From assembly GCA_015487825.1 (NCBI GenBank), contig WFOZ01000822.1:1-5010 (forward strand): a DNA stretch of 5,010 nucleotides, in the 5' to 3' direction. Shown here piece after piece: positions 1 through 3,250 of the stretch. The notes beneath the pieces were generated by a model. That model ran no database searches. It was not told the DNA's origin and was given only the letters and a program-made list of their open reading frames with translations. Within the stretch, counting starts at the first letter, position 1; each line of letters opens with the position of its first letter. This DNA comes from Planctomycetaceae bacterium. GTDB taxonomy: Bacteria > Planctomycetota > Planctomycetia > Planctomycetales > Planctomycetaceae. Both the position numbers and the translations under genes were made by a program.

Positions 1-108
1 ATCAAACCGGTTTAACATGGTAAACATTGGCAACATCTGAAATATACAAGTGGTTCCCAACAGATACAAGCCGCCGGAACTTTGCTTTAACTGTATCTAT
101 TCAGTGAT
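1..108. other. Intergenic stretch, no gene seen
   Basis: No open frame here has coding character. The only local structure I can see is a 10-bp perfect palindrome (AAACCGGTTT, 4-13) and two short near-repeats containing ATACAAG. No promoter or RNA gene is recognisable. It may be the tail of the intergenic region belonging to an upstream gene outside the window. Confidence 0.5.
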
Positions 109-270
109 GGGTGGCTGGGGACAAATTGTCGGAAGTAGTGCGAACAATTGACAAGACGGCTGGCGACAATTTGCCCCCAGATGCAACGAAATATCCAATT
201 CTGGGGGCAGATTGTGCGAAGATGATCTGAGTATTCATACCTTTTGATAACAATCTGTCCCCAGCCACCC
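109..270. repeat. Nested palindromic element with four alternating motif copies
   Basis: The ends are inverted repeats: 109-129 matches the reverse complement of 250-270 at 20 of 21 positions. Inside them a second inverted pair, 166-181 and 200-215, matches at 15 of 16. All four arms are versions of one 15-nt motif, CTGGGG(A/G)CA(A/G)ATTGT, at 115-129 (+), 166-180 (-), 201-215 (+) and 250-264 (-), so the orientations strictly alternate. The whole 162 bp could fold into a long stem or two adjacent hairpins. This organisation resembles REP/BIME-type elements or a small non-autonomous mobile element (MITE). No transposase is present in the window, so the class is an inference. The short open frames crossing it on the minus strand are not credible genes. 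Confidence 0.75.
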
Positions 271-301
271 CTGAAACCTGACCACGAAAAAGAAAAATGT
301 G

Positions 302-546
302 AACCACGGAGACACGGAGAACACTGAGGCAGAGCAAAATAGAGGTGTCTGATTTATGAAAAAGAGTTTCACGCAAAGACGCGGAGACGCAAAGAAAAAC
401 AAAAAAGAAGAAAAAGAAAAATATTTCAAAGTGGTTTCATTCGTTCTCTCAAATCTCACTTGTTTGAGAACGCGATGTGGGAAACTCTTTGCGTCGCCGC
501 GTCTTTGCGAGATTTTTTTCTCCGTGGCCTCTGTGTCTCCGTGTTT
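302..546. repeat. Composite inverted dispersed repeat (CACGGAGACACGGAG type)
   Basis: The left side carries CACGGAGACACGGAG (305-319) and then a 22-nt block (373-394) of the form GCAAAGACGCGG-A-GACGCAAAG. The right side carries the reverse complements in mirror order: 487-508 matches the 22-nt block at 21 of 22, and 529-543 matches the outer block at 14 of 15. The centre has an A-rich purine run (about 391-425) and a small imperfect hairpin (442-453 with 463-472). From memory, 'CTCCGTGTCTCCGTGG' and 'GCAAAGACGCGG' strings recur between genes in planctomycetes and several other phyla. That is recollection, not a search. The block contains open frames on both strands whose translations are low-complexity and follow the repeat, so I do not call them genes. 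Confidence 0.7.
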
Positions 547-564
547 AACTTATTATTTGGTTCC

Positions 565-617
565 GGTTTATCCGGGTTAGGGTTTATCCGGGTTAGGGTT
601 TATCCGGGTTAGGGTTT
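565..617. repeat. 16-bp tandem repeat, three perfect copies
   Basis: The unit GGTTTATCCGGGTTAG occurs at 565-580, 581-596 and 597-612 without mismatch, followed by a partial GGTTT (613-617). The array ends about 35 bp before the start codon of the YHS gene and so probably lies in its leader or promoter region. Perfect identity between copies suggests recent expansion or slippage. It could be a multi-copy regulator site or just a variable-number repeat; no partner protein can be named from the sequence. Confidence 0.85.
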
Positions 618-638
618 GTGTGGTTAATTTTCTCCAGC

Positions 639-643
639 AAGGA
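639..643 (+). promoter_or_regulatory. Ribosome binding site of the YHS-domain gene
   Basis: AAGGA lies 8 nt before the ATG at 652. This supports the ATG at 652 as the true start. Confidence 0.7.
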
Positions 644-651
644 TTAACGGA

Positions 652-1314
652 ATGAGCGACTTGCAGTATTTAGGGCAGGAAATTCAACAACGTCTCGAAT
701 TTGCCGAGGAGAAAGGACGGTCATTGCAAAGCGAACTGCAAACGAAAATGGCTGATATTGAAAAGCGGTATGCAAAGTTTGAAGAGTTGGCTATCGAGAT
801 CATGACTGACGTGATCGATCCGAGAATGGACAGATTAGTCAGTTATTTTGACAATGCCAAATTGCTTGACCGGGACGATGCAGGAAGGCTTTTCTGCATC
901 AGTCAATTTGATCACTCGGCTCGATTTCCAGCTTCAGTCAAGCTGGCTCTTTCCATTGCTCACGATACAGAAATCGAAACTCTGTTACTGGTTTACGATT
1001 TGGGAATCCTTCCAATTTTCTTCAAGTTTGAAGCTCACGACCAGGCTGTATTTCCCCTGGATGATCTGGATCAGAAACAGGTTATCAAGTGGGTTGATGA
1101 GAAGATCTTGTTGTTTGTTGATACCTATTTGCGGCTCGAACAGACAGAACAGTACCAGCAAAATAACCTCGTGACCGACCCGGTTTGCGGCATGCGGTTT
1201 CGCAAAAGTATTGCCTCGGCAGAAGTGAAGCATGCCGGTCATACCTTCTTTTTCTGTTCGCAAAGCTGCCATGATACATTCATGACTGATTCCCAGCGGT
1301 TTATTTCGGGTTGA
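652..1314 (+). CDS. YHS-domain protein with N-terminal coiled-coil region
   Basis: The product has 220 residues, no signal peptide and no membrane segment, so it is probably cytoplasmic. Residues about 8-45 are charged and heptad-like, suggesting a coiled coil or long helix. Residues about 60-168 form a mixed region rich in acidic and hydrophobic residues (for example YDLGILPIFFKFEAHDQ) that I cannot assign to a named family. Residues about 175-218 are a YHS domain: DPVCGM (Cys179), FFFCSQSC (Cys202, Cys206), then a Phe210 and a terminal SQRF where other members have a Pro-Tyr type ending. YHS domains are small Cys-containing modules found in copper-transport ATPases, in subunits of multicomponent monooxygenases and in stand-alone proteins. 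They are generally regarded as metal-binding. The middle region probably gives the domain a partner or sensory context. The ATG at 652 has a good ribosome site and the reading frame is intact. Its nearest neighbour downstream is a secreted His/Cys protein 254 bp away, so a shared transcript is possible but not shown. The YHS call is confident; metal identity and role are unknown. Confidence 0.92.
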   Translation: MSDLQYLGQEIQQRLEFAEEKGRSLQSELQTKMADIEKRYAKFEELAIEIMTDVIDPRMDRLVSYFDNAKLLDRDDAGRLFCISQFDHSARFPASVKLALSIAHDTEIETLLLVYDLGILPIFFKFEAHDQAVFPLDDLDQKQVIKWVDEKILLFVDTYLRLEQTEQYQQNNLVTDPVCGMRFRKSIASAEVKHAGHTFFFCSQSCHDTFMTDSQRFISG

Positions 1315-1329
1315 TACGCATTTGCGTAT
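1314..1329. other. Short palindrome at the stop codon of the YHS gene
   Basis: ATACGCA (1314-1320) and TGCGTAT (1323-1329) are perfect 7-nt inverted arms separated by TT. The left arm overlaps the last base of the TGA stop. As RNA it would give a 6-bp stem with a 4-nt loop followed by only a short mixed T-rich stretch, so it is a weak terminator candidate. As DNA it could be an operator for the spacer that follows. Confidence 0.35.
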
Positions 1330-1463
1330 TTGTCTGCGCGTTGAATGTTTCCTAAACCCTTGCCAGTACAAGGCCACGATCAATTACGTAGCGCAGTTTT
1401 TAGTTAAGATTGGTATGAGAAGGGATTTTGTGAAGATTCCGTGAGGTGAAAGCATCCAATAAA

Positions 1464-1498
1464 GCAACAAGTGTGTCATGGTCGTGGGCCCTTGTTGC
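1464..1498 (+). promoter_or_regulatory. Hairpin in the leader of the secreted His/Cys gene
   Basis: GCAACAAG (1464-1471) pairs perfectly with CTTGTTGC (1491-1498) around a 19-nt G/T-rich loop. It sits about 70 bp before the start codon at 1569. No T-run follows, so it is not a standard terminator. It may be a leader structure or a protein-binding inverted repeat. The rest of the 254-bp gap shows no gene, and no promoter with both boxes at good spacing. Confidence 0.35.
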
Positions 1499-1554
1499 GA
1501 GTCAGAGAGTCGACATGTTGCCGATTCGGCCCCGAGTGATGATCACCTTACTTT

Positions 1555-1561
1555 GAGGAGG
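1555..1561 (+). promoter_or_regulatory. Strong Shine-Dalgarno fixing the start at 1569
   Basis: GAGGAGG ends 7 nt before the ATG at 1569. A second in-frame ATG at 1605 would give a more typical short signal peptide, but it lacks a comparable ribosome site, so the upstream start is preferred. Confidence 0.75.
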
Positions 1562-1568
1562 CTTCGAA

Positions 1569-2156
1569 ATGTCTGTATGTCAGTATAAAAACAAGCCATT
1601 TGGAATGAGCAGGCTCGTTATTTGCCTTGCTCTGGCAGTGGTCGTTGCTCCTTCATTTTCAAGCTTTGCCGATGCACAGGATCGCACGCGAAGCACAAGC
1701 AATCGGAGATTGCACCCCGGGAAAGGTTACTGGTCGAACCAACGAGCTTCTCGAGGTATTCGGCACGCACAGGACTACTCACGAGATTTGTATCACTATT
1801 CTCGCCAGGGAAAGGGAATGACGCCGGACGTTGCAAAATCAGAATCGGAAGGGCTTGGCAAGAATATTGAATCGGCCAAAAAAGAGTTGTCAGTATTAGC
1901 AAAACAGTATGAGGGTGATAAAGAGGTCCAGGCTGCATTGAAGGAAATTAACAAACATCTTGACGCTGCTGGCGCAACACATGGGAATCTGCATGGCGAG
2001 TGCTGTAAAGATATGCCGGACGGCGGTGCGGTGATGGACTGTTGCAGCAATATCACCAAGGAACTGGATAAAGCCGCCGCAGAGCACAAGGCACTGTTAC
2101 GACTGCTTGCTAAAAGAAAACAGGCAAAACAACCTGAAAAGAAAGCGGATAAGTAA
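1569..2156 (+). CDS. Secreted helical protein with His and Cys-Cys pairs, family unknown
   Basis: The product has 195 residues. Residues about 13-36 form a signal peptide: Arg15, a hydrophobic core of Leu/Val/Ala, and an Ala-Asp-Ala end at 34-36, so the mature protein probably begins near Gln37. The mature part starts with a basic, Tyr-rich stretch (about 40-80). It continues with two amphipathic helices (about 95-138 and 160-182) and ends in a very Lys-rich tail (182-195). Between the helices lie likely metal ligands: His130, His138, His142, Cys145-Cys146, Met149, Met156 and Cys158-Cys159. The paired CC motifs bracketing a short Gly-containing loop could bind a soft metal or form disulfides. 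I do not recognise a named family, though I recall similar secreted helical proteins in planctomycetes. Placement between a YHS gene and a Met-rich secreted gene favours a metal-related role. The frame is intact and the ribosome site is strong. Function is unassigned. Confidence 0.85.
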   Translation: MSVCQYKNKPFGMSRLVICLALAVVVAPSFSSFADAQDRTRSTSNRRLHPGKGYWSNQRASRGIRHAQDYSRDLYHYSRQGKGMTPDVAKSESEGLGKNIESAKKELSVLAKQYEGDKEVQAALKEINKHLDAAGATHGNLHGECCKDMPDGGAVMDCCSNITKELDKAAAEHKALLRLLAKRKQAKQPEKKADK

Positions 2157-2178
2157 TAAATAAGCATGACATTCTCCC

Positions 2179-2217
2179 GCAGGGCCTGTTATTGTCATTA
2201 CCAATAGCAGGCTCTGT
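2179..2217 (+). terminator. Stable hairpin after the His/Cys gene, no T-run
   Basis: Arms 2179-2194 and 2202-2217 pair over 16 positions, including three G-U pairs, around a 7-nt loop (TCATTAC). It begins 22 nt after the TAA stop. The usual T-tract is missing (AACCACTT follows). It may therefore be an RNA-stabilising or processing hairpin between two co-transcribed genes, or an imperfect terminator. The structure itself is clear; its role is uncertain. Confidence 0.45.
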
Positions 2218-2250
2218 AACCACTTCTGAAAATATAACCGGAAAACTTCA

Positions 2251-3081
2251 ATGAAACCTTTCTCAATGAACTGCAACGTCTATCGCATCTGGCTTTTGGT
2301 CTCTGGTTCCCTGCTCTTTGCTGCAATTGCCCCCTCGGTAGCCGTTGCACAATTTGGTGGCGGTAGCGGCGGCAGTGATAAAGCACTGGCTGCTCAAATC
2401 CGTGAACTGCAAGCCAAGGTCGATAATCTGGAAGCAATGTTGAAAAAAAATTCTGCCGGCCAGATGAGTTCCGATATGAAAGATGGTTCGATGTCGGATA
2501 TGAAAAAGAAAGATGGCATGGATAAGCCAATGGCCGGAAAAGGGATGATGAGTAAGAAGAAAGCAATGATGGGCGACAAAAAAGGAATGGGCATGGGGAT
2601 GTCTGGCGACAAAGGGATGGGCATGGGCATGGGCATGGGAATGTCCGGCATGGCGATGATGGGTAAGGTGAAAGGGACCATGAATATGCAGGTTCCTTCG
2701 GCATTGCCTGGGTTTGCCGGGGCGTCGCATATTTATCACATTGGAGCCACCAGCTTTTTTCTGGATCATGCTGCTCACATCACACTGACTCAGGAGCAAC
2801 AGGTTCAGTTAAATAAAATGAAAGAAAAAGTCTTGCTGGATCAGGCAACATTTGACCGTTCAATCGCCCAGGCAGAACAGGAATTGTGGGTTTTGACCAG
2901 TTCCGACAAACCGGATGCAGCAAAGATCGAGGGCAAGATTCGCGACATCGAAAAACTGAGTGGCGAGAAACGAATCGCCTATATCCGTGCAGTTGGCGAA
3001 TCTGCCAAAGTTCTCACCGACAAACAAAGAAGTATGCTCGTCGGAGCGCTACCTCCGGAACATGAAGAAGCAGGAAAGTAG
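2251..3081 (+). CDS. Secreted Met-rich protein with Spy/CpxP-like LTxxQ domain
   Basis: The product has 276 residues. Residues 1-33 are a signal peptide with a hydrophobic core at 14-27 and an Ala-Val-Ala end before Gln34. A Gly-rich spacer follows, then a short coiled coil (about 45-66). Residues 72-146 are highly enriched in methionine (23 in 75) with Lys, Gly and Asp, including Gly-Met alternation at 112-131. Such methionine runs are typical of Cu(I)/Ag(I)-binding segments. The C-terminal half (about 160-265) is helical and carries LTQEQ (179-183) and LTDKQ (255-259), the two LTxxQ motifs of the Spy/CpxP/ZraP family of periplasmic stress and metal-sensing chaperones. The role I infer is envelope metal binding or metal-stress sensing. 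The start has only a weak GGAA upstream; a second in-frame ATG at 2266 would also leave a usable signal peptide. The domain call is good; specificity for copper is inference. Confidence 0.88.
   Translation: MKPFSMNCNVYRIWLLVSGSLLFAAIAPSVAVAQFGGGSGGSDKALAAQIRELQAKVDNLEAMLKKNSAGQMSSDMKDGSMSDMKKKDGMDKPMAGKGMMSKKKAMMGDKKGMGMGMSGDKGMGMGMGMGMSGMAMMGKVKGTMNMQVPSALPGFAGASHIYHIGATSFFLDHAAHITLTQEQQVQLNKMKEKVLLDQATFDRSIAQAEQELWVLTSSDKPDAAKIEGKIRDIEKLSGEKRIAYIRAVGESAKVLTDKQRSMLVGALPPEHEEAGK
2617..2643 (+). repeat. Hexanucleotide ATGGGC repeat in the Met-rich gene
   Basis: ATGGGC is repeated three times in tandem (2617-2634), followed by ATGGGA and ATG, encoding alternating Met-Gly. A shorter related stretch lies at 2587-2601. 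The unit is a multiple of three, so slippage would change the number of Met-Gly pairs without breaking the frame. Confidence 0.75.
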
Positions 3082-3086
3082 GAGGC

Positions 3087-3186
3087 AGGCTGGGTTGAGG
3101 CACGAAACCCAGCACCTACGTCACTCGAATCGGATTTGAAAATGGATACCTGTCATGCTGGGTTTCGTAAAAACTCAACCCAGCCT
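3087..3186. repeat. Inverted pair of dispersed-repeat copies (GCTGGGTT...AACCCAGC)
   Basis: The 28-nt arm at 3087-3114 matches the reverse complement of 3156-3186 except for a small substituted and inserted segment in the middle (31 nt on the right). Each arm is itself an inverted repeat, with GCTGGGTT and AACCCAGC at its ends, so several alternative folds are possible. CCTACG follows both arms. From memory, units of this type ('GTAGGCTGGGTTGAG', 'GAAACCCAGCA') recur between genes in many bacteria. The block begins 5 bp after the stop of the Met-rich gene, so its transcript would form a strong 3' structure and may end or protect that mRNA. Confidence 0.75.
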
Positions 3187-3250
3187 ACGCTAATTGGTAA
3201 CGAGTAGATTAAGTTCCCAGATGACAAAAAATTATTTAGTCGGTTTTGCA

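Noticed and set aside
109..270. CRISPR array
   Set aside because: Copies alternate in orientation, are only 15 nt long and have no regular spacers; a palindromic element fits better.
487..519. GC-rich arm followed by seven T, as a rho-independent terminator
   Set aside because: The pairing partner (373-394) is about 90 nt away and no compact stem directly precedes the T-run.
101..580. Short open frames on both strands in the upstream region
   Set aside because: They run through inverted repeats and translate the repeat sequence itself; no start signals or protein-like composition.
565..617. Telomere-like GGGTTA/TTTAGGG repeat
   Set aside because: The resemblance comes from part of a 16-bp unit; only three copies inside a bacterial intergenic region.
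985..1383. Minus-strand open frame of 132 codons
   Set aside because: It is antisense to the YHS gene, with no motif and no ribosome site; a shadow frame.
1384..1410. Sigma-70-like promoter (TTACGT / TAAGAT)
   Set aside because: The boxes are weak and the spacing is about 15 nt; not distinguishable from chance.
2198..2799. Minus-strand open frames opposite the Met-rich gene
   Set aside because: Their His/Pro/Ser-rich composition is the mirror of the Met-Gly repeats on the + strand; not independent genes.
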